Shown: positions 8,622-20,860 of the stretch, in pieces
Position numbering within the stretch: position 1 is the first letter of the stretch
How the letters are laid out: every line of letters starts with the position of its first letter
Assembly: GCA_036785325.1 (NCBI GenBank)
Contig: JAXIVH010000018.1
Location: 5,461,222-5,525,221 of the forward strand
Direction: 5' to 3'
Source of the DNA: Urophycis tenuis
Lineage: Eukaryota > Chordata > Actinopteri > Gadiformes > Phycidae
DNA: 64,000 nt
Translations under genes and position numbers: made by a program
Notes under the pieces: generated by a model
Told to the model about the DNA's origin: nothing
Seen by the model: only the letters and a program-made list of their open reading frames with translations
Database searches by the model: none

Positions 8622-9007
8622 TGCAGAACTACAGTCCTTGAGCCTCTCCAAAAAAATTGTCATTTTAAAATTCATGTTGGAACATAAGTTGACTGTTTGC
8701 TACTCAGCTTTAGATAGTGTGGCGTTCCATTTTCCAATGCCTGTAGATGTTTACTCATTCCAGGTGGCTTTCCTTATGTTGTTCTATAGTACATCAAAGG
8801 CAAGCTGATTCCGCCCGGTTACCAACCAGGGACCTTTTGCATGTTAGGGAGGCGTGGTATCCACTGCACTACACATCCTGTGCAATTATGCTTCTTGCAC
8901 CCCTTTAGTTATGTGGTCATTTATGAATTCATAAAGGCACTGATATCAAACGCATGCAATGTCTACTGAAGTTAGGAAATGTTTCGCCAAACTGCTGGTA
9001 AACAGCT

Positions 9008-9080
9008 GTTTCTGTAGTGTAGTGGTTATCATGTTCGCCTCACACGCGAAAGGTCCCCGGTTCGAAACCGGGCAGAAACA
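9008..9080 (+). tRNA. tRNA-Val-CAC: tRNA-Val (CAC), C25T variant
   Basis: C25 to T makes the first D-stem pair G10-U25, probably tolerated. Shared with the copies at 12374 and 20788. The 3' flank reads CGTCTTACC. Confidence 0.92.
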
Positions 9081-9804
9081 CGTCTTACCGCACACATTTA
9101 AATGTATGAGATAGGAACTAATTGAACATTGCTGACTACTACTCCAATCGCGCCATCTTGTTGGCATTCCATCTCCCCATGCCTCGAGACCTCTACTCAT
9201 GAAGGATCAAGGGGAAAACAAGTTGTACCGGCATCATTTTGACCTTTGATACCGGAACTTGATGAGCATTAGCTGACCGCTTGATCCAAATGGGCAGTTT
9301 GGAGTTCCATCTTCAAATGCCTGTCAATGTTCACTTGTGGTGGTTTGTATTCCATTGCCTGTAGATCGTTACTCATCATATGTGGCTGTCCTATTAATCT
9401 TCCAAAGTTGGTAAAAGTAAAGATCACCAAGTTTTGAACAGGGGACCTTTGACGCGTAAGTCAAACGTGATAACCACTTACAATGGAAACTGCACAATTC
9501 AGCTTCTTGTGCCTCATCGAAAATGTGGTCATTCATGAAGGTGCTGAAATGGAAAACCTGCAATGTCCACTGAAATTATGACAATGTTCCACAAAGTCGA
9601 TGCAAACAGATGTTTCTGTAGTGTAGTGGTTACCACTTACGAATTGATGTAGGTACATTGGCCGAGCGCTTGCTCCAACGCTTCAGACAGGGGTGCTTTA
9701 CATCTGCCAATGAATATCGATGTTTACTGGTGGCAGATTCCATCTTACAATGGCTACAGCTGTTTCTTCATGATATCTGGCTTTAAAGTGTATCATAGGC
9801 AAGA

Positions 9805-9877
9805 TGTTTCCGCCCAGTTTTGAACTGGGGACCTTTCGCATGTAAGGCGAACGTGATAACCACTACACCACGGAAAC
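9805..9877 (-). tRNA. tRNA-Val-TAC: tRNA-Val (TAC)
   Basis: Same 73 nt as the 3078-3150 copy. Confidence 0.95.
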
Positions 9878-10223
9878 AGCAAAAGCGAAGCTCTTGAGCC
9901 TCACCAAAATTGTGGTCATTTAATAATTAAGGCATGTATATTATAGCAACGGTTTGATCCAAATGTGAAGACGGTCTGCAGTTGCAATCTCATTGCGCCT
10001 CAGCAAAATGCAGGTCATTTAAGAGTGAATGCAGGTACATTTGTTGACTGCTTGCTCTACAACTTTAAATGGGATATTTTTTTAGCTCTAGATGGGTTGG
10101 CGTTGCATCTGCAAATGCCTACCAATGTTTATGTGCGACACTTGCCTTCTTCAAATGCTTGTAGTTTTTCACTGATGACGGGCAACTTCCCTACTAATGT
10201 TGTAAAGCGCATCAGAGGCAAGA

Positions 10224-10296
10224 TGTTTCCGCCCGGTTTCAAACCAGGGACCTTTCGCGTGTTAGGCGAACGTGATAACCACTACACTACGGAAAC
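10224..10296 (-). tRNA. tRNA-Val-AAC: tRNA-Val (AAC), C56T variant
   Basis: The T-loop reads TTTGAAA: C56 is lost. C56 pairs with G19 in the tRNA elbow and is also an invariant base of the B box. Stems are intact. Transcription and folding may both be weakened. Confidence 0.78.
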
Positions 10297-10682
10297 TGCA
10301 GAACTACAGTCCTTGAGCCTCTCCAAAAAAATTGTCATTTTAAAATTCATGTGGGAACATAAGTTGACTGTTTGCTACTCAGCTTTAGATAGTGTGGCGT
10401 TCCATTTTCCAATGCCTGTAGATGTTTACTCATTCCAGGTGGCTTTCCTTATGTTGTTCTATAGTACATCAAAGGCAAGCTGATTCCGCCCGGTTACCAA
10501 CCAGGGACCTTTTGCATGTTAGGGAGGCGTGGTATCCACTGCACTACACATCCTGCGCAATTATGCTTCTTGCACCCCTTTAGTTATGTGGTCATTTATG
10601 AATTCATAAAGGCACTGATATCAAAAGCATGCAATGTCTACTGAAATTAGGAAATGTTTCGCCAAACTGCTGGTAACCAGCT

Positions 10683-10755
10683 GTTTCTGTAGTGTAGTGG
10701 TTATCACGTTCGCCTCACACGCGAAAGGTCCCCGGTTCGAAACCGGGCAGAAACA
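10683..10755 (+). tRNA. tRNA-Val-CAC: tRNA-Val (CAC)
   Basis: Same 73 nt as the 2267-2339 copy. Confidence 0.96.
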
Positions 10756-11493
10756 AGTCTTACCGCACACATTTAAATGTATGAGATAGGAACTAATTGA
10801 ACATTGCTGACTACTACTCCAATCGCGCCATCTTGTTGGCATTCCATCTCCCCATGCCTCGAGACCTCTACTCATGAAGGATCAAGGGGAAAACAAGTTG
10901 TACCGGCATCATTTTGACCTTTGATACCGGAACTTGATGAGCATTAGCTGACCGCTTGATCCAAATGGGCAGTTTGGAGTTCCATCTTCAAATGCCTGTC
11001 AATGTTCACTTGTGGTGGTTTGTATTCCATTGCCTGTAGATCGTTACTCATCATATGTGGCTGTCCTATTAATCTTCCAAAGTTGGTAAAAGTAAAGATC
11101 ACCCAGTTTTGAACAGGGGACCTTTGACGCGTAAGTCAAACGTGATAACCACTTACAATGGAAACTGCACAATTCAGCTTCTTGTGCCTCATCGAAAATG
11201 TGGTCATTCATGAAGGTGCTGAAATGGAAAACCTGCAATGTCCACTGAAATGATGACAATGTTCCACAAAGTCGATGCAAACAGATGTTTCTGTAGTGTA
11301 GTGGTTACCACTTACGAATTGATGTAGGTACATTGGCCGAGCGCTTGCTCCAACGCTTCAGACAGGGGTGCTTTACATCTGCCAATGCCTATCGATGTTT
11401 ACTGGTGGCAGATTCCATCTTACAATGGCTACAGCTGTTTCTTCATGATATCTGGCTTCCCTGTTTGTGTTCTAAAGTGTATCATAGGCAAGA

Positions 11494-11566
11494 TGTTTCC
11501 GCCCAGTTTTGAACTGGGGACCTTTCGCATGTAAGGCGAACGTGATAACCACTACACCACGGAAAC
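11494..11566 (-). tRNA. tRNA-Val-TAC: tRNA-Val (TAC)
   Basis: Same 73 nt as the 3078-3150 copy. Confidence 0.95.
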
Positions 11567-11914
11567 AGCAAAAGCGAAGCTCTTGAGCCTCACCAAAATG
11601 GTGGTCATTTAATAATTAAGGCATGTATATTATAGCAACGGTTTGATCCAAATGTGAAGACGGTCTGCAGTTGCAATCTCATTGCGCCTCAGCAAAATGC
11701 AGGTCATTTAAGAGTGAATGCAGGTACATTTGTTGACTGCTTGCTCTACAACTTTAAATGGGATATTTTTTTTTAGCTCTAGATGGGTTGGCGTTGCATC
11801 TGCAAATGCCTACCAATGTTTATGTGCGACACTTGCCTTCTTCAAATGCTTCACTGATGACGGGCAACTTCCATTTTATTCATTTTAATGTTGTAAAGCG
11901 CATCAGAGGCAAGA

Positions 11915-11987
11915 TGTTTCCGCCCGGTTTCGAACCAGGGACCTTTCGCGTGTTAGGCGAACGTGATAACCACTACACTACGGAAAC
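11915..11987 (-). tRNA. tRNA-Val-AAC: tRNA-Val (AAC)
   Basis: Same 73 nt as the 6875-6947 copy, despite the altered 3' flank. Confidence 0.96.
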
Positions 11988-12373
11988 TGCAGAACTACAG
12001 TCCTTGAGCCTCTCCAAAAAAATTGTCATTTTAAAATTCATGTGGGAACATAAGTTGACTGTTTGCTACTCAGCTTTAGATAGTGTGGCGTTCCATTTTC
12101 CAATGCCTGTAGATGTTTACTCATTCCAGGTGGCTTTCCTTATGTTGTTCTATAGTACATCAAAGGCAAGCTGATTCCGCCCGGTTACCAACCAGGGACC
12201 TTTTGCATGTTAGGGAGGCGTGGTATCCACTGCACTACACATCCTGCGCAATTATGCTTCTTGCACCCCTTTAGTTATGTGGTCATTTATGAATTCATAA
12301 AGGCACTGATATCAAACGCATGCAATGTCTACTGAAGTTAGGAAATGTTTCGCCAAACTGCTGGTAAACAGCT

Positions 12374-12446
12374 GTTTCTGTAGTGTAGTGGTTATCATGT
12401 TCGCCTCACACGCGAAAGGTCCCCGGTTCGAAACCGGGCAGAAACA
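12374..12446 (+). tRNA. tRNA-Val-CAC: tRNA-Val (CAC), C25T variant
   Basis: Same as the 9008-9080 copy. Confidence 0.92.
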
Positions 12447-13184
12447 AGTCTTACCGCACACATTTAAATGTATGAGATAGGAACTAATTGAACATTGCTG
12501 ACTACTACTCCAATCGCGCCATCTTGTTGGCATTCCATCTCCCCATGCCTCGAGACCTCTACTCATGAAGGATCAAGGGGAAAACAAGTTGTACCGGCAT
12601 CATTTTGACCTTTGATACCGGAACTTGATGAGCATTAGCTGACCGCTTGATCCAAATGGGCAGTTTGGAGTTCCATCTTCAAATGCCTGTCAATGTTCAC
12701 TTGTGGTGGTTTGTATTCCATTGCCTGTAGATCGTTACTCATCATATGTGGCTGTCCTATTAATCTTCCAAAGTTGGTAAAAGTAAAGATCACCCAGTTT
12801 TGAACAGGGGACCTTTGACGCGTAAGTCAAACGTGATAACCACTTACAATGGAAACTGCACAATTCAGCTTCTTGTGCCTCATCGAAAATGTGGTCATTC
12901 ATGAAGGTGCTGAAATGGAAAACCTGCAATGTCCACTGAAATTATGACAATGTTCCACAAAGTCGATGCAAACAGATGTTTCTGTAGTGTAGTGGTTACC
13001 ACTTACGAATTGATGTAGGTACATTGGCCGAGCGCTTGCTCCAACGCTTCAGACAGGGGTGCTTTACATCTGCCAATGCCTATCGATGTTTACTGGTGGC
13101 AGATTCCATCTTACAATGGCTACAGCTGTTTCTTCATGATATCTGGCTTCCCTGTTTGTGTTCTAAAGTGTATCATAGGCAAGA

Positions 13185-13257
13185 TGTTTCCGCCCAGTTT
13201 TGAACTGGGGACCTTTCGCATGTAAGGCAAACGTGATAACCACTACACCACGGAAAC
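13185..13257 (-). tRNA. tRNA-Val-TAC: tRNA-Val (TAC), C29T variant
   Basis: C29 to T gives a U29-G41 wobble in the anticodon stem. Shared with the copy at 21599. Confidence 0.92.
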
Positions 13258-13603
13258 AGCAAAAGCGAAGCTCTTGAGCCTCACCAAAATTGTGGTCATT
13301 TAATAATTAAGGCATGTATATTATAGCAACGGTTTGATCCAAATGTGAAGACGGTCTGCAGTTGCAATCTCATTGCGCCTCAGCAAAATGCAGGTCATTT
13401 AAGAGTGAATGCAGGTACATTTGTTGACTGCTTGCTCTACAACTTTAAATGGGATATTTTTTTAGCTCTAGATGGGTTGGCGTTGCATCTGCAAATGCCT
13501 ACCAATGTTTATGTGCGACACTTGCCTTCTTCAAATGCTTGTAGTTTTTCACTGATGACGGGCAACTTCCCTACTAATGTTGTAAAGCGCATCAGAGGCA
13601 AGA

Positions 13604-13676
13604 TGTTTCCGCCCGGTTTCGAACCAGGGACCTTTCGCGTGTTAGGCGAACGTGATAACCACTACACTACGGAAAC
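13604..13676 (-). tRNA. tRNA-Val-AAC: tRNA-Val (AAC)
   Basis: Same 73 nt as the 6875-6947 copy. Confidence 0.96.
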
Positions 13677-14062
13677 TGCAGAACTACAGTCCTTGAGCCT
13701 CTCCAAAAAAATTGTCATTTTAAAATTCATGTGGGAACATAAGTTGACTGTTTGCTACTCAGCTTTAGATAGTGTGGCGTTCCATTTTCCAATGCCTGTA
13801 GATGTTTACTCATTCCAGGTGGCTTTCCTTATGTTGTTCTATAGTACATCAAAGGCAAGCTGATTCCGCCCGGTTACCAACCAGGGACCTTTTGCATGTT
13901 AGGGAGGCGTGGTATCCACTGCACTACACATCCTGCGCAATTATGCTTCTTGCACCCCTTTAGTTATGTGGTCATTTATGAATTCATAAAGGCACTGATA
14001 TCAAACGCATGCAATGTCTACTGAAGTTAGGAAATGTTTCGCCAAACTGCTGGTAAACAGCT

Positions 14063-14135
14063 GTTTCTGTAGTGTAGTGGTTATCACGTTCGCCTCACAC
14101 GCGAAAGGTCCCCGGTTCGAAACCGGGCAGAAACA
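14063..14135 (+). tRNA. tRNA-Val-CAC: tRNA-Val (CAC)
   Basis: Same 73 nt as the 2267-2339 copy; 3' flank CGTCTTACC. Confidence 0.96.
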
Positions 14136-14859
14136 CGTCTTACCGCACACATTTAAATGTATGAGATAGGAACTAATTGAACATTGCTGACTACTACTCC
14201 AATCGCGCCATCTTGTTGGCATTCCATCTCCCCATGCCTCGAGACCTCTACTCATGAAGGATCAAGGGGAAAACAAGTTGTACCGGCATCATTTTGACCT
14301 TTGATACCGGAACTTGATGAGCATTAGCTGACCGCTTGATCCAAATGGGCAGTTTGGAGTTCCATCTTCAAATGCCTGTCAATGTTCACTTGTGGTGGTT
14401 TGTATTCCATTGCCTGTAGATCGTTACTCATCATATGTGGCTGTCCTATTAATCTTCCAAAGTTGGTAAAAGTAAAGATCACCAAGTTTTGAACAGGGGA
14501 CCTTTGACGCGTAAGTCAAACGTGATAACCACTTACAATGGAAACTGCACAATTCAGCTTCTTGTGCCTCATCGAAAATGTGGTCATTCATGAAGGTGCT
14601 GAAATGGAAAACCTGCAATGTCCACTGAAATTATGACAATGTTCCACAAAGTCGATGCAAACAGATGTTTCTGTAGTGTAGTGGTTACCACTTACGAATT
14701 GATGTAGGTACATTGGCCGAGCGCTTGCTCCAACGCTTCAGACAGGGGTGCTTTACATCTGCCAATGAATATCGATGTTTACTGGTGGCAGATTCCATCT
14801 TACAATGGCTACAGCTGTTTCTTCATGATATCTGGCTTTAAAGTGTATCATAGGCAAGA

Positions 14860-14932
14860 TGTTTCCGCCCAGTTTTGAACTGGGGACCTTTCGCATGTAA
14901 GGCGAACGTGATAACCACTACACCACGGAAAC
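14860..14932 (-). tRNA. tRNA-Val-TAC: tRNA-Val (TAC)
   Basis: Same 73 nt as the 3078-3150 copy. Confidence 0.95.
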
Positions 14933-15271
14933 AGCAAAAGCGAAGCTCTTGAGCCTCACCAAAATTGTGGTCATTTAATAATTAAGGCATGTATATTATA
15001 GCAACGGTTTGATCCAAATGTGAAGACGGTCGGCAGTTGCAATGTCATTGCGCCTCAGCAAAATGCAGGTCATTTAAGAGTGAATGCAGGTACATTTGTT
15101 GACTGCTTGCTCTACAACTTTAAATGGGATATTTTTTTTTAGCTCTAGATGGGTTGGCGTTGCATCTGCAAATGCCTACCAATGTTCATGTGCGACACTT
15201 GCCTTCTTCAAATGCTTCACTGATGACGGGCAACTTCCCTACTAATGTTGTAAAGCGCATCAGAGGCAAGA

Positions 15272-15344
15272 TGTTTCCGCCCGGTTTCGAACCAGGGACC
15301 TTTCGCGTGTTAGGCGAACGTGATAACCACTACACTACGGAAAC
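15272..15344 (-). tRNA. tRNA-Val-AAC: tRNA-Val (AAC)
   Basis: Same 73 nt as the 6875-6947 copy. Confidence 0.96.
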
Positions 15345-15730
15345 TGCAGAACTACAGTCCTTGAGCCTCTCCAAAAAAATTGTCATTTTAAAATTCATGT
15401 TGGAACATAAGTTGACTGTTTGCTACTCAGCTTTAGATAGTGTGGCGTTCCATTTTCCAATGCCTGTAGATGTTTACTCATTCCAGGTGGCTTTCCTTAT
15501 GTTGTTCTATAGTACATCAAAGGCAAGCTGATTCCGCCCGGTTACCAACCAGGGACCTTTTGCATGTTAGGGAGGCGTGGTATCCACTGCACTACACATC
15601 CTGTGCAATTATGCTTCTTGCACCCCTTTAGTTATGTGGTCATTTATGAATTCATAAAGGCACTGATATCAAACGCATGCAATGTCTACTGAAGTTAGGA
15701 AATGTTTCGCCAAACTGCTGGTAAACAGCT

Positions 15731-15803
15731 GTTTCTGTAGTGTAGTGGTTATCACGTTCGCCTCACACGCGAAAGGTCCCCGGTTCGAAACCGGGCAGAA
15801 ACA
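15731..15803 (+). tRNA. tRNA-Val-CAC: tRNA-Val (CAC)
   Basis: Same 73 nt as the 2267-2339 copy; 3' flank CGTCTTACC. Confidence 0.96.
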
Positions 15804-16527
15804 CGTCTTACCGCACACATTTAAATGTATGAGATAGGAACTAATTGAACATTGCTGACTACTACTCCAATCGCGCCATCTTGTTGGCATTCCATCTCCC
15901 CATGCCTCGAGACCTCTACTCATGAAGGATCAAGGGGAAAACAAGTTGTACCGGCATCATTTTGACCTTTGATACCGGAACTTGATGAGCATTAGCTGAC
16001 CGCTTGATCCAAATGGGCAGTTTGGAGTTCCATCTTCAAATGCCTGTCAATGTTCACTTGTGGTGGTTTGTATTCCATTGCCTGTAGATCGTTACTCATC
16101 ATATGTGGCTGTCCTATTAATCTTCCAAAGTTGGTAAAAGTAAAGATCACCAAGTTTTGAACAGGGGACCTTTGACGCGTAAGTCAAACGTGATAACCAC
16201 TTACAATGGAAACTGCACAATTCAGCTTCTTGTGCCTCATCGAAAATGTGGTCATTCATGAAGGTGCTGAAATGGAAAACCTGCAATGTCCACTGAAATT
16301 ATGACAATGTTCCACAAAGTCGATGCAAACAGATGTTTCTGTAGTGTAGTGGTTACCACTTACGAATTGATGTAGGTACATTGGCCGAGCGCTTGCTCCA
16401 ACGCTTCAGACAGGGGTGCTTTACATCTGCCAATGAATATCGATGTTTACTGGTGGCAGATTCCATCTTACAATGGCTACAGCTGTTTCTTCATGATATC
16501 TGGCTTTAAAGTGTATCATAGGCAAGA

Positions 16528-16600
16528 TGTTTCCGCCCAGTTTTGAACTGGGGACCTTTCGCATGTAAGGCGAACGTGATAACCACTACACCACGGAAAC
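16528..16600 (-). tRNA. tRNA-Val-TAC: tRNA-Val (TAC)
   Basis: Same 73 nt as the 3078-3150 copy. Confidence 0.95.
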
Positions 16601-16946
16601 AGCAAAAGCGAAGCTCTTGAGCCTCACCAAAATTGTGGTCATTTAATAATTAAGGCATGTATATTATAGCAACGGTTTGATCCAAATGTGAAGACGGTCT
16701 GCAGTTGCAATCTCATTGCGCCTCAGCAAAATGCAGGTCATTTAAGAGTGAATGCAGGTACATTTGTTGACTGCTTGCTCTACAACTTTAAATGGGATAT
16801 TTTTTTAGCTCTAGATGGGTTGGCGTTGCATCTGCAAATGCCTACCAATGTTTATGTGCGACACTTGCCTTCTTCAAATGCTTGTAGTTTTTCACTGATG
16901 ACGGGCAACTTCCCTACTAATGTTGTAAAGCGCATCAGAGGCAAGA

Positions 16947-17019
16947 TGTTTCCGCCCGGTTTCAAACCAGGGACCTTTCGCGTGTTAGGCGAACGTGATA
17001 ACCACTACACTACGGAAAC
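16947..17019 (-). tRNA. tRNA-Val-AAC: tRNA-Val (AAC), C56T variant
   Basis: Same T-loop change as the 10224-10296 copy. Confidence 0.78.
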
Positions 17020-17405
17020 TGCAGAACTACAGTCCTTGAGCCTCTCCAAAAAAATTGTCATTTTAAAATTCATGTGGGAACATAAGTTGACTGTTTGCTA
17101 CTCAGCTTTAGATAGTGTGGCGTTCCATTTTCCAATGCCTGTAGATGTTTACTCATTCCAGGTGGCTTTCCTTATGTTGTTCTATAGTACATCAAAGGCA
17201 AGCTGATTCCGCCCGGTTACCAACCAGGGACCTTTTGCATGTTAGGGAGGCGTGGTATCCACTGCACTACACATCCTGCGCAATTATGCTTCTTGCACCC
17301 CTTTAGTTATGTGGTCATTTATGAATTCATAAAGGCACTGATATCAAAAGCATGCAATGTCTACTGAAATTAGGAAATGTTTCGCCAAACTGCTGGTAAC
17401 CAGCT

Positions 17406-17478
17406 GTTTCTGTAGTGTAGTGGTTATCACGTTCGCCTCACACGCGAAAGGTCCCCGGTTCGAAACCGGGCAGAAACA
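17406..17478 (+). tRNA. tRNA-Val-CAC: tRNA-Val (CAC)
   Basis: Same 73 nt as the 2267-2339 copy. Confidence 0.96.
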
Positions 17479-18216
17479 AGTCTTACCGCACACATTTAAA
17501 TGTATGAGATAGGAACTAATTGAACATTGCTGACTACTACTCCAATCGCGCCATCTTGTTGGCATTCCATCTCCCCATGCCTCGAGACCTCTACTCATGA
17601 AGGATCAAGGGGAAAACAAGTTGTACCGGCATCATTTTGACCTTTGATACCGGAACTTGATGAGCATTAGCTGACCGCTTGATCCAAATGGGCAGTTTGG
17701 AGTTCCATCTTCAAATGCCTGTCAATGTTCACTTGTGGTGGTTTGTATTCCATTGCCTGTAGATCGTTACTCATCATATGTGGCTGTCCTATTAATCTTC
17801 CAAAGTTGGTAAAAGTAAAGATCACCCAGTTTTGAACAGGGGACCTTTGACGCGTAAGTCAAACGTGATAACCACTTACAATGGAAACTGCACAATTCAG
17901 CTTCTTGTGCCTCATCGAAAATGTGGTCATTCATGAAGGTGCTGAAATGGAAAACCTGCAATGTCCACTGAAATTATGACAATGTTCCACAAAGTCGATG
18001 CAAACAGATGTTTCTGTAGTGTAGTGGTTACCACTTACGAATTGATGTAGGTACATTGGCCGAGCGCTTGCTCCAACGCTTCAGACAGGGGTGCTTTACA
18101 TCTGCCAATGCCTATCGATGTTTACTGGTGGCAGATTCCATCTTACAATGGCTACAGCTGTTTCTTCATGATATCTGGCTTCCCTGTTTGTGTTCTAAAG
18201 TGTATCATAGGCAAGA

Positions 18217-18289
18217 TGTTTCCGCCCAGTTTTGAACTGGGGACCTTTCGCATGTAAGGCGAACGTGATAACCACTACACCACGGAAAC
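18217..18289 (-). tRNA. tRNA-Val-TAC: tRNA-Val (TAC)
   Basis: Same 73 nt as the 3078-3150 copy. Confidence 0.95.
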
Positions 18290-18637
18290 AGCAAAAGCGA
18301 AGCTCTTGAGCCTCACCAAAATGGTGGTCATTTAATAATTAAGGCATGTATATTATAGCAACGGTTTGATCCAAATGTGAAGACGGTCTGCAGTTGCAAT
18401 CTCATTGCGCCTCAGCAAAATGCAGGTCATTTAAGAGTGAATGCAGGTACATTTGTTGACTGCTTGCTCTACAACTTTAAATGGGATATTTTTTTTTAGC
18501 TCTAGATGGGTTGGCGTTGCATCTGCAAATGCCTACCAATGTTTATGTGCGACACTTGCCTTCTTCAAATGCTTCACTGATGACGGGCAACTTCCATTTT
18601 ATTCATTTTAATGTTGTAAAGCGCATCAGAGGCAAGA

Positions 18638-18710
18638 TGTTTCCGCCCGGTTTCGAACCAGGGACCTTTCGCGTGTTAGGCGAACGTGATAACCACTACA
18701 CTACGGAAAC
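18638..18710 (-). tRNA. tRNA-Val-AAC: tRNA-Val (AAC)
   Basis: Same 73 nt as the 6875-6947 copy. Confidence 0.96.
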
Positions 18711-19096
18711 TGCAGAACTACAGTCCTTGAGCCTCTCCAAAAAAATTGTCATTTTAAAATTCATGTGGGAACATAAGTTGACTGTTTGCTACTCAGCTTT
18801 AGATAGTGTGGCGTTCCATTTTCCAATGCCTGTAGATGTTTACTCATTCCAGGTGGCTTTCCTTATGTTGTTCTATAGTACATCAAAGGCAAGCTGATTC
18901 CGCCCGGTTACCAACCAGGGACCTTTTGCATGTTAGGGAGGCGTGGTATCCACTGCACTACACATCCTGCGCAATTATGCTTCTTGCACCCCTTTAGTTA
19001 TGTGGTCATTTATGAATTCATAAAGGCACTGATATCAAAAGCATGCAATGTCTACTGAAATTAGGAAATGTTTCGCCAAACTGCTGGTAACCAGCT

Positions 19097-19169
19097 GTTT
19101 CTGTAGTGTAGTGGTTATCACGTTCGCCTCACACGCGAAAGGTCCCCGGTTCGAAACCGGGCAGAAACA
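19097..19169 (+). tRNA. tRNA-Val-CAC: tRNA-Val (CAC)
   Basis: Same 73 nt as the 2267-2339 copy. Confidence 0.96.
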
Positions 19170-19907
19170 AGTCTTACCGCACACATTTAAATGTATGAGA
19201 TAGGAACTAATTGAACATTGCTGACTACTACTCCAATCGCGCCATCTTGTTGGCATTCCATCTCCCCATGCCTCGAGACCTCTACTCATGAAGGATCAAG
19301 GGGAAAACAAGTTGTACCGGCATCATTTTGACCTTTGATACCGGAACTTGATGAGCATTAGCTGACCGCTTGATCCAAATGGGCAGTTTGGAGTTCCATC
19401 TTCAAATGCCTGTCAATGTTCACTTGTGGTGGTTTGTATTCCATTGCCTGTAGATCGTTACTCATCATATGTGGCTGTCCTATTAATCTTCCAAAGTTGG
19501 TAAAAGTAAAGATCACCCAGTTTTGAACAGGGGACCTTTGACGCGTAAGTCAAACGTGATAACCACTTACAATGGAAACTGCACAATTCAGCTTCTTGTG
19601 CCTCATCGAAAATGTGGTCATTCATGAAGGTGCTGAAATGGAAAACCTGCAATGTCCACTGAAATTATGACAATGTTCCACAAAGTCGATGCAAACAGAT
19701 GTTTCTGTAGTGTAGTGGTTACCACTTACGAATTGATGTAGGTACATTGGCCGAGCGCTTGCTCCAACGCTTCAGACAGGGGTGCTTTACATCTGCCAAT
19801 GCCTATCGATGTTTACTGGTGGCAGATTCCATCTTACAATGGCTACAGCTGTTTCTTCATGATATCTGGCTTCCCTGTTTGTGTTCTAAAGTGTATCATA
19901 GGCAAGA

Positions 19908-19980
19908 TGTTTCCGCCCAGTTTTGAACTGGGGACCTTTCGCATGTAAGGCGAACGTGATAACCACTACACCACGGAAAC
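19908..19980 (-). tRNA. tRNA-Val-TAC: tRNA-Val (TAC)
   Basis: Same 73 nt as the 3078-3150 copy. Confidence 0.95.
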
Positions 19981-20328
19981 AGCAAAAGCGAAGCTCTTGA
20001 GCCTCACCAAAATGGTGGTCATTTAATAATTAAGGCATGTATATTATAGCAACGGTTTGATCCAAATGTGAAGACGGTCTGCAGTTGCAATCTCATTGCG
20101 CCTCAGCAAAATGCAGGTCATTTAAGAGTGAATGCAGGTACATTTGTTGACTGCTTGCTCTACAACTTTAAATGGGATATTTTTTTTTAGCTCTAGATGG
20201 GTTGGCGTTGCATCTGCAAATGCCTACCAATGTTTATGTGCGACACTTGCCTTCTTCAAATGCTTCACTGATGACGGGCAACTTCCATTTTATTCATTTT
20301 AATGTTGTAAAGCGCATCAGAGGCAAGA

Positions 20329-20401
20329 TGTTTCCGCCCGGTTTCGAACCAGGGACCTTTCGCGTGTTAGGCGAACGTGATAACCACTACACTACGGAAA
20401 C
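20329..20401 (-). tRNA. tRNA-Val-AAC: tRNA-Val (AAC)
   Basis: Same 73 nt as the 6875-6947 copy. Confidence 0.96.
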
Positions 20402-20787
20402 TGCAGAACTACAGTCCTTGAGCCTCTCCAAAAAAATTGTCATTTTAAAATTCATGTGGGAACATAAGTTGACTGTTTGCTACTCAGCTTTAGATAGTGT
20501 GGCGTTCCATTTTCCAATGCCTGTAGATGTTTACTCATTCCAGGTGGCTTTCCTTATGTTGTTCTATAGTACATCAAAGGCAAGCTGATTCCGCCCGGTT
20601 ACCAACCAGGGACCTTTTGCATGTTAGGGAGGCGTGGTATCCACTGCACTACACATCCTGCGCAATTATGCTTCTTGCACCCCTTTAGTTATGTGGTCAT
20701 TTATGAATTCATAAAGGCACTGATATCAAACGCATGCAATGTCTACTGAATTTAGGAAATGTTTCGCCAAACTGCTGGTAAACAGCT

Positions 20788-20860
20788 GTTTCTGTAGTGT
20801 AGTGGTTATCATGTTCGCCTCACACGCGAAAGGTCCCCGGTTCGAAACCGGGCAGAAACA
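20788..20860 (+). tRNA. tRNA-Val-CAC: tRNA-Val (CAC), C25T variant
   Basis: Same as the 9008-9080 copy. Confidence 0.92.

Larger units (their letters stand above)
8290..9964. repeat. Unit 5 (1,675 bp)
   Basis: Decayed AAC-like 8806-8878 (-), decayed TAC-like 9419-9490 (-), 5' fragment 9612-9640 (+). It lacks 14 bp (CCCTGTTTGTGTTC) before the TAC gene and reads CCAATGAATATC there. Units 8, 9, 13 and 22 share both marks. Confidence 0.95.
9965..11653. repeat. Unit 6 (1,689 bp)
   Basis: Decayed AAC-like 10481-10553 (-), decayed TAC-like 11094-11165 (-), 5' fragment 11287-11315 (+). Resembles unit 10, 6,723 bp downstream, including the C56T change in its AAC gene and ACCAAAATGGTGG after TAC. Confidence 0.95.
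11654..13344. repeat. Unit 7 (1,691 bp)
   Basis: Decayed AAC-like 12172-12244 (-), decayed TAC-like 12785-12856 (-), 5' fragment 12978-13006 (+). It has a T9 run (7 in the reference unit), lacks a 9-bp GTAGTTTTT block, and has CATTTTATTCATTTTAATG in place of CCTACTAATG before the AAC gene. Units 11 and 12 share all three. Confidence 0.95.
13345..15019. repeat. Unit 8 (1,675 bp)
   Basis: Decayed AAC-like 13861-13933 (-), decayed TAC-like 14474-14545 (-), 5' fragment 14667-14695 (+). Carries the 14-bp deletion of unit 5. Confidence 0.95.
15020..16687. repeat. Unit 9 (1,668 bp)
   Basis: Decayed AAC-like 15529-15601 (-), decayed TAC-like 16142-16213 (-), 5' fragment 16335-16363 (+). It combines the T9 run and 9-bp deletion (as unit 7) with the 14-bp deletion (as unit 5), so it is a mosaic of two lineages. 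Its head reads GGTCGGCAGTTGCAATGTC, shared only with unit 14. Confidence 0.95.
16688..18376. repeat. Unit 10 (1,689 bp)
   Basis: Decayed AAC-like 17204-17276 (-), decayed TAC-like 17817-17888 (-), 5' fragment 18010-18038 (+). Copy of unit 6 at +6,723 bp. Confidence 0.95.
18377..20067. repeat. Unit 11 (1,691 bp)
   Basis: Decayed AAC-like 18895-18967 (-), decayed TAC-like 19508-19579 (-), 5' fragment 19701-19729 (+). Starts as unit 7 and continues as unit 10 after the relic (GGTAACCAGC before CAC). Confidence 0.95.
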